From: OLB16 sp964422415
GTDB taxonomy: Bacteria > Hinthialibacterota > Hinthialibacteria > OLB16
Direction: 5' to 3'
DNA length: 64,000 bases
NCBI GenBank assembly: GCA_964422415.1
Contig: CAYRBI010000001.1
Coordinates: 1-64,000, forward strand
Each line of letters begins with the position of its first letter. The first letter of the stretch is position 1. Positions 32,864 to 42,800 of this stretch are shown here, piece after piece. Made by a program: the position numbers and the translations under genes. The notes under the pieces were generated by a model. That model was not told the origin of the DNA, ran no database searches, and saw nothing but the letters and a program-made list of their open reading frames with translations.

Positions 32864-33382
32864 GTGAATCTGATTTTCATTGGTTACCGCGGAACTGGGA
32901 AAACCAGAGTATCAGACCTAGTGGCCGGGAAGTTGGGCCGCAAACGAGCTGGCATGGATGCGCTCCTGGTGGAGCGTTTCGGTCAGCCCATCCCCCAGTT
33001 TGTCGCGCAACATGGTTGGGAAGCCTTCCGCGATGCCGAATCCGCGCTCACGCTGGAACTCTCCGCTCAAGATGACCTGGTAGTCGACTGTGGCGGCGGC
33101 GTAGTGGTGCGGGAGAGTAATATCGCGGCATTACGGAAGCAGGGCCGGATTGTCTGGCTCTTGGCCTCACCCAAAACTATTGCCCAACGCATCGGAACGG
33201 ATACTCAACGCCCGTCTCTCACCGGAAACAAGACCTTTATCGAAGAGATCGTAGAGGTTCTTGAACAAAGGACACCCCTCTATGCACAGGCCTCGGATTA
33301 CACGGTCAATACCGATCCCCTCTCCATCGAGGAAACCGCCGAACAAGTACTGAAGTGGTGGCAAGAGCAAGAGGCCCTTTAA
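32864..33382 (+). CDS. aroK: Shikimate kinase
   Basis: Phosphorylates shikimate at the 3-OH with ATP in the chorismate pathway. From GTG 32864 (chosen because the protein then begins just before the Walker A loop, as in relatives) the product has 172 residues; TTG 32846 is an alternative. Visible features are the Walker A loop GYRGTGKT, the shikimate-binding GWEAFRDAES (with the conserved F-R-xx-E), the Walker-B-like DCGGGVV loop, the lid arginine region GTDTQRPSL, and RTPLYAQASDY near the C-terminus. The usual DxD after strand 2 is MDALLVERFG, with one Asp only. It is close to the dksA-like gene; the chorismatase-like enzyme at 8479 would draw on its product. Confidence 0.92.
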   Translation: MNLIFIGYRGTGKTRVSDLVAGKLGRKRAGMDALLVERFGQPIPQFVAQHGWEAFRDAESALTLELSAQDDLVVDCGGGVVVRESNIAALRKQGRIVWLLASPKTIAQRIGTDTQRPSLTGNKTFIEEIVEVLEQRTPLYAQASDYTVNTDPLSIEETAEQVLKWWQEQEAL

Positions 33383-33441
33383 GCCAGGGCCTTGTTGACC
33401 TGGTGGTGCAACGATTCAGACCTCATCCCCCCAACCAGGCA

Positions 33442-34302
33442 CTAGAGTCCCGCTGTCAAGGCTTCAATCTCTTTGAACTTCTCCTCGGAAAGCAGCTTTC
33501 CATAGGACCCCAAGACACCAGTAGCAATGTGGCGCCAGGCAGTCCACACCTCATGGGTTTGACCATAGAGCGTCATCTGACGTGAGATAAGCGCCGCTTC
33601 CGCGGTGGTAAACTGTTCGATGATGGATGCATCCCATTGGGGCATCCGCTGGGACAGAACGGCCAACCTGGAGATGATCGTCTCCGCCAGTTTTTTTCCA
33701 TCCTCTTTGTTAGCGAATCGTTTTGGATCGCGACCGCCAACCCCTTTGTAGGGTTCCTCTCCAAGTTGGGAAAGGTCTACACTCTCCGGATCTAGATACA
33801 ACATCAACGAGGTTTCACCCCAAGCCGCGTGATCTCCATAATATTCGACATCAAGAGCAAGAAAGTACTCGGGAGTTCCCAGGACAGGAATACCAAGGAT
33901 ACGGCTCATGCGCACAGCGGTCTCTCGCACCACAATCTGCTGGGCCGCGCCATAATGCCCGGTCAGGATGATGACAGCCTTGAAACCCTGCCGGACCGCC
34001 TCCACGCAGAGTCTTTCCAACCATGGACGCAGGAGGTGAGAATGGACTGAATTTTCGGGATCCATAACGAAGGTGTGTGGCTCATCCAATCCACCCACCC
34101 CTCCATAGAGGGGAGGAGCCACCAATCCCCCGCCCCGTTCAGCCGCGCGGACACACAACATGTGTGCCTTCAACGCATCCAGTCCAACTATGTTGTGCAA
34201 ACCATGCCACTCAATCGTCCCCAAAGGCAGAAAGAGGGTGGGACATGCCCGCATCGCCCTCTCAATCTCCTTTGGCCTGAGATGTTCAAGGCGTGTTTCC
34301 AT
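33442..34302 (-). CDS. Creatininase-family amidohydrolase
   Basis: ATG at 34302 is preferred (GGAGGG about 10 bases upstream), giving 286 residues. The metal-binding signature of the creatininase / MftE / ArfB family is present: TIEWHG with Glu31 and His33, Asp42 in GLDALKAH, TGHYGAAQ with His116, and HAAWGETSL with Glu163. These enzymes cleave cyclic or linear amides such as creatinine, the mycofactocin precursor or formamidopyrimidines. The EPHTF-VMDPEN region is where family members place the substrate lid. It begins 28 bases after the PEP carboxykinase stop on the same strand and is probably co-transcribed, which gives no clear clue to the substrate. Confidence 0.87.
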   Translation of the reverse strand: METRLEHLRPKEIERAMRACPTLFLPLGTIEWHGLHNIVGLDALKAHMLCVRAAERGGGLVAPPLYGGVGGLDEPHTFVMDPENSVHSHLLRPWLERLCVEAVRQGFKAVIILTGHYGAAQQIVVRETAVRMSRILGIPVLGTPEYFLALDVEYYGDHAAWGETSLMLYLDPESVDLSQLGEEPYKGVGGRDPKRFANKEDGKKLAETIISRLAVLSQRMPQWDASIIEQFTTAEAALISRQMTLYGQTHEVWTAWRHIATGVLGSYGKLLSEEKFKEIEALTAGL

Positions 34303-34330
34303 AGGAACAGAGCCCTCCAATCAGGCCGCC

Positions 34331-36109
34331 CTATCCAATCACATCCAATCGGCGCAGCAGACCATCATGCTGAGCGAGCATTTCCATGGGCATGCGTTCG
34401 CCAAACTGCTTAAAGTATTCTGCGATGGCCCCCGCCTCTTTCAACCACTCTTCCTTGTTGACCTCAAGCAGCTTGTCGATGGCGCCCGGGGCAAGGTCAA
34501 GGCCATCGAGATTCAGGTCGGATTTTCTCGGCACCCAACCAATCGCTGTCTTCTCGGCATCGACCTCATCACTGCAACGCGAGAGAATCCAATCGAGCAC
34601 GCGGATGTTCTCACCAAAGCCTGGCCAGAGGAAATTTCCATCCTCATCGGTACGGAACCAATTCACGTTGAAGACGCGGGGTTGTTTGACCATGCGCACC
34701 CCCATCCGCAGCCAATGCTCGAAATAGTCAGCCATGTTGTAGCCACAGAAGGGGACCATCGCCATGGGATCACGGCGTACCTCGCCCTGTTTACCAAACT
34801 GAGCCGCGGTTCTTTCCGAGGCCATGGTTGCGCCGATATAGACCCCATGGGTCCAGCTCAGAGCTTCATAAACCAAGGGGGTTAGATGCGCCCGCCGTCC
34901 CCCAAAGATGATCGCGGAGATGTTGACGCCATGATGATGATCCGCGCGCCAGGAGCGTGAGGGACACTGGGAGAAGGGGGCCGTGAAACGGCTATTGGGA
35001 TGCGCACCTTGAACAGGTTTCCCATTCTCATCTTGGATACCGGGAGTCCAATGGCGTCCCTTCCAGTCCCAGCCTGATTCGGGTGGAGTCTCCTCCATCC
35101 CTTCCCACCAGACATCACCATTCTTCCCGAGCACGACATTGGTGAAGATGGTGTTCTTGCGGATAGTCTGCATGGCATTCTGGTTAGTTTTCATGCTAGT
35201 GCCTGGCGCCACGCCGAAAAATCCGGTCTCGGGATTGATAGCCCAGAGTTTGCGGTCGGTATCAATCCGCATCCAGGCGATATCATCTCCGACTGTCCAA
35301 ACCTTGTACCCCTTGGCCTGAAAGGATTCCGGGGGAACCAGCATGGCAAGATTGGTCTTGCCACAAGCGCTAGGGAACGCGGCCGCGATATACTGGATGT
35401 GACCGTTGGGACGTTCCACCCCAAGGATAAGCATGTGCTCAGCCATCCATCCTTCGCGGCGGGCCATGTCGCTGGCCAAACGTAAGGCCAGACACTTCTT
35501 ACCCAGCAGGACATTACCGCCATACCCGGAGCCTACACTCCAGATCGTGTTGTCCTCGGGAAAATGGAGGATCAGGCGTTTCTTCGGATCCAGTTCCGCC
35601 TTGCTGTGAAGGCACTTGGTAAAGGTTCCGGCGGCTCCAAGTTGGTCCAGGACCTCGTCGCCCACATGGCACATGATGCGCATGTTCAGAACCACATAGA
35701 TGCTGTCAGTCAGTTCGACTCCATACTTGGCGAAGGGAGAACCAACCGGTCCCATGCTGAAGGGAATCACATACATGGTCCGGCCACGCATGGCTCCTTC
35801 GAAGTATTCACTCGCCCGGCGGTAACCCTCCTCGGGCGACATCCAGTTGTTCGTCGGTCCGGCATCATCCTTCAGACGTGTACATATAAAGGTGAGGTCC
35901 TCGGTCCGGGCCACATCATTCTCGGCGGTACGATGGTAATGGCAGCCGGGCCATTTCTGTTGGTCAAGAGGGATCAGATCACCATCCTGGACCGCTTCCT
36001 CGGTGAGTTGATGTTTCTCCTCTTCGCTCCCGTTGATCCAGACAATTTTCTCTGGCTTGCAGAGAAACGCCATCTCCTCCACCCAAAGCTCCATGGCTTG
36101 ATGTCTCAC
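34331..36109 (-). CDS. pckG: Phosphoenolpyruvate carboxykinase, GTP-dependent
   Basis: Converts oxaloacetate plus GTP to phosphoenolpyruvate, the entry to gluconeogenesis. The product of 592 residues fits the GTP-type family. The start is GTG 36109 with GGAGAG 6 bases upstream. Key segments are RTMYVIPFSMGPVGSP, the FPSACGKTNLAML P-loop (kinase-1a) with the reactive-loop Cys, the metal site WTVGDDIAWMR, NPETGFFGVAPGT, NTIFTNV, and the guanine-binding PFCGYNMADYFEHWL and NVNWFRTDEDGNFLWPGFGEN stretches. No signal or membrane part. Confidence 0.97.
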   Translation of the reverse strand: MRHQAMELWVEEMAFLCKPEKIVWINGSEEEKHQLTEEAVQDGDLIPLDQQKWPGCHYHRTAENDVARTEDLTFICTRLKDDAGPTNNWMSPEEGYRRASEYFEGAMRGRTMYVIPFSMGPVGSPFAKYGVELTDSIYVVLNMRIMCHVGDEVLDQLGAAGTFTKCLHSKAELDPKKRLILHFPEDNTIWSVGSGYGGNVLLGKKCLALRLASDMARREGWMAEHMLILGVERPNGHIQYIAAAFPSACGKTNLAMLVPPESFQAKGYKVWTVGDDIAWMRIDTDRKLWAINPETGFFGVAPGTSMKTNQNAMQTIRKNTIFTNVVLGKNGDVWWEGMEETPPESGWDWKGRHWTPGIQDENGKPVQGAHPNSRFTAPFSQCPSRSWRADHHHGVNISAIIFGGRRAHLTPLVYEALSWTHGVYIGATMASERTAAQFGKQGEVRRDPMAMVPFCGYNMADYFEHWLRMGVRMVKQPRVFNVNWFRTDEDGNFLWPGFGENIRVLDWILSRCSDEVDAEKTAIGWVPRKSDLNLDGLDLAPGAIDKLLEVNKEEWLKEAGAIAEYFKQFGERMPMEMLAQHDGLLRRLDVIG

Positions 36110-36370
36110 GTAGATCTCTCCTTCAAAAAAACGATTACGGGGAATCCATCTACTTGGATGGTAGGCACACCTAACCCTCTCCCTTTACTAGAAGCAAACC
36201 ACACCAGAGCCAGCACGCCATGCACCCAAGGTCCTTGAGTATAAATGGCCCCCCGTATAGAGGTCAACGGGAAATAAAATTCTCGTGTGACTTTATCAGA
36301 ATGAAGGCTGACCTTGACACTATGTTGTATGTGGATACTGTGAGCGGGACAATGAATCAGATGTGAAGGC

Positions 36371-37393
36371 ATGCACACACCACCCAAGGTTTGTCTCGCC
36401 TGTTCGGGAGGCGGCCATCTCAGGCAGATTCTTCTCTTCAAGAGTGTCTACCAGGACCTCGACCATTTCTTTGTTACTCAAAAGACTCCCTTGGCGGAGT
36501 CAACCGCCATGGCTCACCGGGTTCATTATGTCCCGGATATTGCACTGGGTTTGCTCAACCGGAGTCCACGGGCCTGGTGGGCATTTGCCCGCAACCTGGC
36601 TTTGAGTGCGAAGATCCTCCTCTCAGAGCGCCCCGATATCATTCTCAGCACAGGCGCGGGAGCAGTTTTAAATACTCTTCTTCTGGGCCGGCTGCTGGGT
36701 GCACGAACCATCTTCGTGGAGACATTCGCTCACACCAAGACTCCCTCTCTGACAGGCCGCCTGATCTCTCCCTTCGCCCATCTACATATTGTGCAATGGC
36801 CAGCTCTGGCGGAGCGGTTTCCCCGCGCTAAAGTGATTAGTCCGCTGACCGAAACTGGGCGCTCCATTCCCACGAAAGACAGGAGTATCCACCAAGTGCT
36901 CATCACGGTGGGAACACATGGCCCCTTTGACCGTCTGATTCAGGAGGTTGAACGGCTACTGACGGCGGGGAAAATCACTGGGCCGGTGGTTGCTCAGGTA
37001 GGGCCAGGGGGATACCAATCCTCAGCATTCCGTTGCTTCGAATGTTGCCACCAGGCCGAAATGGAGCGCTTGCTTCAACAGTCCCATCTATTAATTACCC
37101 ACGCGGGAACAGGATCGATCCTCTCGGGACTTAAAGCGGACTGTAAGGTCATCGCCATTACACGTCAGGCCCGGTTCGGTGAACACTACGATGACCATCA
37201 ACTGGAAATACTCGAAGAAATGCAGATACGCGGAGCTATCTTGGGCGGGAAGGATCCCTCCGCGCTGTCCGGACTGCTTGAACAGCTCGCAGAATTCACC
37301 CCTCGAGAGGTTGTGATCTCAACCACTGGCATCGAGACAGAAATAAATCGTCAGATCACGGAGTGGTCAGAAGGCTCACGTTACTCTCGATAA
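36371..37393 (+). CDS. Fused Alg14-Alg13-like (PssD-PssE) glycosyltransferase
   Basis: A 340-residue protein combining both halves of a GT-B UDP-sugar transferase usually split between two genes. The N-terminal half (about 1-165) has the Alg14/PssD signature CLACSGGGHLRQILLF and RPDIILSTGAGAVLNTLLLGRLLGARTIFVETF. The C-terminal half (about 170-320) is Alg13/PssE/MurG-C-like: VLITVGTHGPFDRLIQEVE, then LLITHAGTGSILSGLKADCKVIAITRQARFGEHYDDHQLEI, which forms the nucleotide-sugar site. Such enzymes add the second sugar to a lipid carrier in exopolysaccharide or glycolipid assembly. It stands alone and converges on an Rrf2 gene with only 2 bases between the stops. The ribosome site is weak, but GGGH must stay near the N-terminus, which supports this start. 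Confidence 0.9.
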   Translation: MHTPPKVCLACSGGGHLRQILLFKSVYQDLDHFFVTQKTPLAESTAMAHRVHYVPDIALGLLNRSPRAWWAFARNLALSAKILLSERPDIILSTGAGAVLNTLLLGRLLGARTIFVETFAHTKTPSLTGRLISPFAHLHIVQWPALAERFPRAKVISPLTETGRSIPTKDRSIHQVLITVGTHGPFDRLIQEVERLLTAGKITGPVVAQVGPGGYQSSAFRCFECCHQAEMERLLQQSHLLITHAGTGSILSGLKADCKVIAITRQARFGEHYDDHQLEILEEMQIRGAILGGKDPSALSGLLEQLAEFTPREVVISTTGIETEINRQITEWSEGSRYSR

Positions 37394-37395
37394 AA

Positions 37396-37878
37396 CTAGC
37401 CTGTCTTGCGTTCTGCAATCCAGGTGGGAAGGTGAATTTGAACCCCTGGGTCGTCAGTTCCCTTCTTCTCGACACTGGCTACCAGATCCGCCACGCTGGT
37501 TCCTTGGAGATAGGCGATAATCCGGTCACGTAGCTGAGTCCAACGTTGGTGTAGTGGACAGGGGTGTTCATCTTTGCACTCCGCCCACCCGATCGCACAT
37601 TCATCCAAGCCCCCCAAGGCTCCCAGAACCGCCATGACATCCCAAAGAGTCACCGTGGTAGGATCCTTTATGAGACGGTAACCACCCCCAGGCCCACGAA
37701 TGGGTTGGACAATTTTACTACGAGTTAACGATTTCATCACCTTTGATAGATGATGACTCGATAAACCCTCAGCCTGTGCAATTTCCAAAACAGTAACTGG
37801 ACGCGGATTGTTCCGTGCTGCCAAATAAATCAGGGCACGGATGGCATATTCGGTTGGTTTTGCGAATAGTAGAGCCAT
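37396..37878 (-). CDS. Rrf2-family regulator with three conserved cysteines
   Basis: The start at ATG 37878 (GGAGAG 7 bases upstream) gives 160 residues beginning MALLFAKPTEYAIRALIYLA, the typical N-terminus. The winged helix spans about 1-75 (VTVLEIAQAEGLSSHHLSKVMKSL; GPGGGYRL). Cys94, Cys101 and Cys107 (spacing 6 and 5) lie where IscR and NsrR hold their Fe-S cluster, so redox, NO or Fe-S sensing is likely. Targets are unknown; the gene is flanked by a glycosyltransferase (convergent) and the DUF1080-ThuA gene. A longer 177-residue frame exists but begins inside untypical sequence. Confidence 0.9.
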   Translation of the reverse strand: MALLFAKPTEYAIRALIYLAARNNPRPVTVLEIAQAEGLSSHHLSKVMKSLTRSKIVQPIRGPGGGYRLIKDPTTVTLWDVMAVLGALGGLDECAIGWAECKDEHPCPLHQRWTQLRDRIIAYLQGTSVADLVASVEKKGTDDPGVQIHLPTWIAERKTG

Positions 37879-38034
37879 TAGAGATCTCTCCACCCCCCCT
37901 TTCATGAATTGACTGTGTACAGATGACAATCCAAAACTAGGCTACACAAAATGCCAATCTCATATACTCAATACTATCATAGGATTACACACATCTCTAA
38001 GTCAAGTGACATTTTTGCCGCACCCGGAGAAATG

Positions 38035-38071
38035 AAAAAAGGCAGTCTGACCGTGATACGGCCAGACTGCC
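38035..38071 (-). terminator. Intrinsic terminator after the DUF1080-ThuA gene
   Basis: Arms GGCAGTCTG (38041-38049) and CAGACTGCC (38063-38071) form a perfect 9-base-pair stem, extended inward by CCG/CGG after one mismatch. On the minus strand it is followed by six T (38040-38035). It lies 22 bases beyond the stop at 38094. Confidence 0.88.
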
Positions 38072-38093
38072 GGAATAACAGAATTGAACAGAA

Positions 38094-39596
38094 TTACTTG
38101 GTGGCGGGTTGACGTAATTTGAGGTTATAAGCCTCTTCACTTACAGTCGATTGAACACCACCTTCGGGTACCTCAGCACCAGCTGTCCACAAAGCGGCAT
38201 TTAAAATAATCCTGCGGAAATTCTCATCTTTCCAGCTGGTGTGAAAATGGCCACCAGTAAAACCAAAACCACGGCCCCCATCCTCACGCTCCACTGCCCA
38301 AGCAAGAACTTCGGGACGGCCAGGATGTTTTTTGGTCTCTTCAGTGGTACGAGTATTATCTGGGGGCGCATTTTGAAGTAACGGCGTCACACCTTTCATA
38401 CCATCTCTAAAACGCATGCAATAGTACCATTCATCCTTCATCTTGAAGGGGGTGACACCCTTCATAACCGGGTGTTTGGGAATCTCTTTGAAGTCGGCCT
38501 CCCAGTGGGGGTTAATGGAATAGTCGGTTTCATAATAGCCGCCGATCCAATCCTTAAGTTCCTTCCCACCTTTATCCTTGGGAACCTCCACCGCATAGTG
38601 GACCAGGGCCAAACCCACACCCTTTTTCATCAATCCATCAAGGATGGCCAGATGGTCACCCTGGATAAGCGGAGAACCAGCGCCACCATCCATGTAAAAC
38701 AGGATACTATTGGCGTTGTCAAAGGCGCTGGGGTCTTCGGGCCAACCCTCATAATACTCAGCGGCGATCACACTGGGGACCTGATCGAGGCAGGAACGCA
38801 GGAGATGGATGCCCGCGGGATGCTCATGATCTCCATTACCATGGCTGGCCTTGCCGGCGATCAGGACGATCTTCTTCTTGTCAGTCAAAGGAAGCCGTTT
38901 CAGGCGGATATCCTTGAATTGAACCTCCATGGGTGGACCGGCATGAACCTGGAGCGCCAGGAGACCCGAGAAAGCACGCCCCTTGGGATCATCATCTGTC
39001 ACATCGCAGGTAACCTTGCCGTTGATCGACTGGATAATATGGTTACCCTGCGCACGAACGACATATTCGTTCCAGTCACCCATGTGAACTGCCTCGAGGA
39101 TCTTGGCGGGATCCCCAACGGAGCCCAATTCCTCGATCTTGCCATCTTCCTTAATACGCACCTTCTGGCCACGGTTCGCCAGGATGCCGCGTCCCTTCTC
39201 TTCGTAGAGAATGCCGACATATTGCCCCGAAGATTCAAAATCGGCCTGGTAACCCGCGATGACCCATTTCTCGACCTCCTTGGAGCGGTACTGGATTCCC
39301 GTATTATGGGTCGTTAGCTTGATGGAGAGGCGCAATTCAAAGTCATCCACCTCGCCCTCCCGCCAAATCAGGAAAGTATTACCTTTGGTGGGATTCTCGG
39401 CGGTTGTCTTGCCGGTAATGGCACCGTCCTTGACCGACCAGAACTTCGGATCACCATCCCATCCCTGTAAATCTTGACCATTGAAAAGAGAGCGGAATCC
39501 TTCTTCGCCCCCCTGATCTCCAGCGGCTGCGTGAACGTTGCCCAGCACCACGCACCCGAGGAATACCCATACTGACAGCATCACCAATCTTCTCAT
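38094..39596 (-). CDS. Secreted DUF1080 (3-keto-disaccharide hydrolase) - ThuA-like fusion
   Basis: ATG 39596 (GGGAGGG 6 bases upstream) starts a 500-residue exported protein with signal peptide RLVMLSVWVFLGCVVLGNVHA. Residues about 32-230 are a DUF1080/LamG-like beta-sandwich (FRSLFNGQDLQGWDGDPKFWSVKDGAITG; DFELRLSIKLTTHNTGIQYRS; NEYVVRAQGNHIIQSINGKVTCDVTD), a family containing 3-keto-disaccharide hydrolases. Residues about 238-480 are ThuA-like (KKKIVLIAGKASHGNGDHEHPAGIHLL; ILFYMDGGAGSPL; GVGLALVHYAVEV; GHFHTSWKDENFRRIILNAALWTAG), a glutamine-amidotransferase-like fold used in disaccharide utilisation. The combination suggests periplasmic processing of 3-keto-sugars. The two halves are usually separate genes. 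Confidence 0.9.
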   Translation of the reverse strand: MRRLVMLSVWVFLGCVVLGNVHAAAGDQGGEEGFRSLFNGQDLQGWDGDPKFWSVKDGAITGKTTAENPTKGNTFLIWREGEVDDFELRLSIKLTTHNTGIQYRSKEVEKWVIAGYQADFESSGQYVGILYEEKGRGILANRGQKVRIKEDGKIEELGSVGDPAKILEAVHMGDWNEYVVRAQGNHIIQSINGKVTCDVTDDDPKGRAFSGLLALQVHAGPPMEVQFKDIRLKRLPLTDKKKIVLIAGKASHGNGDHEHPAGIHLLRSCLDQVPSVIAAEYYEGWPEDPSAFDNANSILFYMDGGAGSPLIQGDHLAILDGLMKKGVGLALVHYAVEVPKDKGGKELKDWIGGYYETDYSINPHWEADFKEIPKHPVMKGVTPFKMKDEWYYCMRFRDGMKGVTPLLQNAPPDNTRTTEETKKHPGRPEVLAWAVEREDGGRGFGFTGGHFHTSWKDENFRRIILNAALWTAGAEVPEGGVQSTVSEEAYNLKLRQPATK

Positions 39597-39832
39597 TGTA
39601 TTCCCTCCCGACAGATAAGGTGGCTTTTCAGCCAGAGACAATTTACCAGACTCTCTTCAAGGTTGGCAGGGAGGATGTGATCCACAATAAATCCAAGGCT
39701 CATGAAGGTTTTCTGATGACCAGCATGAGCGGAATGATGTATTCTTCTACTAGTCCTACTGGTCCTTGAAATCCAACAAGAGGGTTGCGTCCTCCCAGTG
39801 GATAATTGGCACTCAGAGATGCCGAGGTATTT

Positions 39833-42800
39833 GTGTCACGAACAAGGGTCACCCTCCTTTCCGTCCTGGTCGTGCTCCTGGTGACAGCCTCACCCTGTCT
39901 GGCTCAAGAGAAGAGCCCCCAGCCTTCAACGGTCACCATTGGATTAGCGGATGATTTCGCCCCATATATGTTCCGTGGCCCGGATGGAGAGGCCGCGGGA
40001 CTCATGGTTGAAACCGCCCAATCCGTAGCCGAAGCCGTCGGCATGCACCCCGAGTTCCACTTGATGCCTTGGGTGAAGGCCAAGGAAGCCTTTCGGAATG
40101 GTGAGTTGCAGGTACTGGCGGGATTTGCTTATTCGCACCAGAGAGATACCTGGGCTAACTTCAGTCATCCCATCCTGACCCAAAGTTATGGAATCTTCTA
40201 CCGGAAAGAGGCTAGAAGGATTCGGAACCTAAAGGATCTCAAAGGGAAATCGGTTCTCCTGCCAGGTGGGACAGCGGCGGAAGATCTGCTTCGTGAACAG
40301 GGATTGGACCAGGAGTTGGTTCCAGTGAGCGACACACTCGATGCCTTCTTGTCACTGGCAACTGGAAGGTTCGATTATGCCATCAGTCCCTGGACCCTGG
40401 GTGAGTTGGTCCTCACGCAAGAGAGAATGAACACCATTTCCATGGTCTCACCCCCCGTCTTGCAGGTTGACCGTTGTTTCGCGGTGAGAGAGAAGGACTC
40501 CGCTCTCCTGGATTCATTCAACGAAGGACTGCAACACCTGCGGACTACGGGGAGAATGAGGGAAATTCAGGCCAAATGGCTGGGAGTGCAAGAGACACCG
40601 AACCGCCACCTACACCAATTGTTAGGGTATTTGGCAATTCTCTCCGCTTTATCCCTCCTCCTGTTATTATTTGTCATCGCCTGGTCCACCACCCTGAGAC
40701 GCCAAGTTAAGAAACAAACGGAAGAACTCCAGAGGGAACTCTCCGAGAAGATCCAAGCCGAGGAAGAATCGCAACGTGCCAGATGGTTTCTGGGTTCGGT
40801 TATCGACTCTCTCAATTCACACATCGCAATCCTTGACGCAGGTGGTGTCATCCTACAAGTCAACGCAGCGTGGCGGAAATTCGCTGAGCTCCACACAATC
40901 TGTGGATTGGACTTCGCTATCGGAAAAAATTACCTCAAGGTGTGTGATGAAGCCCAAGGGGAATGTGCGGAGGACACGTCAAAAATCGCAACGGCAATCC
41001 GCTCGATTCAATCGGGAGCCAATCCCGATATCTTCATGGAATACCCCCGCCAAACGCCAACTGGGAAGATCTGGTTCAGTTTACGCGTGACACGCTTTGA
41101 GGCCGAGAATTCCTTCTTCATTGTTCTCGCTCACACCAACATCACCGACAGGATCAGGGCACAGGAGGATTTACGAGACAGTGAAAAGAANNNNNNNNNN
41201 NNNNNNNNNNNNNNNNNNNNNNNNNNNNNNNNNNNNNNNNNNNNNNNNNNNNNNNNNNNNNNNNNNNNNNNNNNNNNNNNNNNNNNNNNNCCAACATCAC
41301 CGACAGGATCAGGGCACAGGAGGATTTACGAGACAGTGAAAAGAAATACCGCTCCCTAGTTGAGAACATACCCGGGGTGGCCTGGACCGCCAGTCAAACG
41401 GGTACGTTGCTCTTCGTCTCACCCGTCGTTGAACAGGTTTTAGGATTTGCTCATCAAGAAGCCCTGGACCTGCCAGAAACAGAATGGATAAAACGGATCT
41501 TTCCCGAAGATCTGGAACGGTATAAGGCGGCGCGCATCGATCTCTACGAGAAGAATATCCCCATAGATGTGGAATACCGGTTCAAAGCCAAGGATGACCG
41601 GTGGATATGGATCCACAACCACTCGGGAAAGCCTTATCTCAACAATGGAATCAAATGCATCGATGGGGTCTTAACCGATATCACCGCCCATAAACAAGCC
41701 GATGAACAAATCCGTTTCCAGGCCGAGCTTCTGGAACACATCGGTGACCAAATCACCGCCACGGACCTGGATGGCAATATCACCTATGTGAATGGAGCCG
41801 AGTGCCGGTTGCTCGGTAAACGGCGTGAGGATCTCATCGGAAAACATGTGAACTCTTTTGGACAGGACCCCAGTAGAGGCGCCACCCAGCAGGCCATCAT
41901 CACGGTCACCCAGGAAAAAGGCGAATGGAGCGGGGAGGTTGTCAACTATGACAAGGACGGTCATGAACTCATCCTAGAATGCCGGACTTGGATGGTCAGG
42001 GACGAGAGAGGGACTCCCGTAGGACTGTGTGGGGTTAGTTCGGACATCTCCGAACGCAAGAGGGCTGAGGCAGAACGTCTCCAGCTCATCTCCCAACTTA
42101 ACCAAGCCCAGAAATTGGAGAGCCTGGGGGTTCTCGCGGGAGGGATCGCCCATGATTTCAACAACATTCTATCCGCGGTTCTCGGATATTCTCACCTGGT
42201 CCTTAGCGATCTCCCCGAAACGGCTCCCATCAGAGCTAATGTCCTCGAGATTCAAAAGGCCGGATTGAGAGCCAAGGATCTGGTCGATCAGATACTCACC
42301 TTCAGCCGTCGTGCGGAAGAGGACCAACATCCCCTGGAATTGCATCTCATAGTCAAGGAAAGCTTAAGACTCCTCCGAGCCAGTATTCCTACCACCATCC
42401 AAATCCGCCAAATGATCGCCAACAATGCAGGTTTTGTCCTGGCCAATGCCAGTCAGATGCACCAGATCATGATGAACCTGTGTACCAACGCCGCTCATGC
42501 CATGGAAGGATCCAACGGCGTCCTCGAGGTGGGATTGGATGCCGTCTCCCTAGAGGATCCACTGTCTCTCCAGGATGCAGTACTAGCTCCGGGTTCCTAT
42601 ATCAGGCTTAGCATCCGGGACACCGGCCAGGGCATCCCACCCGAAATCATCGGCCGGATCTTCGATCCCTTTTTCACGACCAAAGAGCCCGGTAAGGGTA
42701 CGGGGCTCGGGCTATCAGTAGTCCATGGGATTGTGCGTAGTCATGGCGGAGCGGTCACGGTCTGGTCTGAACCCGGAAAGGGATCACTCTTTGAGGTCTA

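Noticed and set aside
34160..36238. Long plus-strand frames opposite pckG and the creatininase gene
   Set aside because: Antisense shadows of conserved enzymes.
38472..39317. 281-codon frame opposite the DUF1080-ThuA gene
   Set aside because: Antisense shadow; no ribosome site or family, while the minus-strand gene is fully convincing.
41097..41369. Short frames running through the N run
   Set aside because: Artefacts of unresolved bases.
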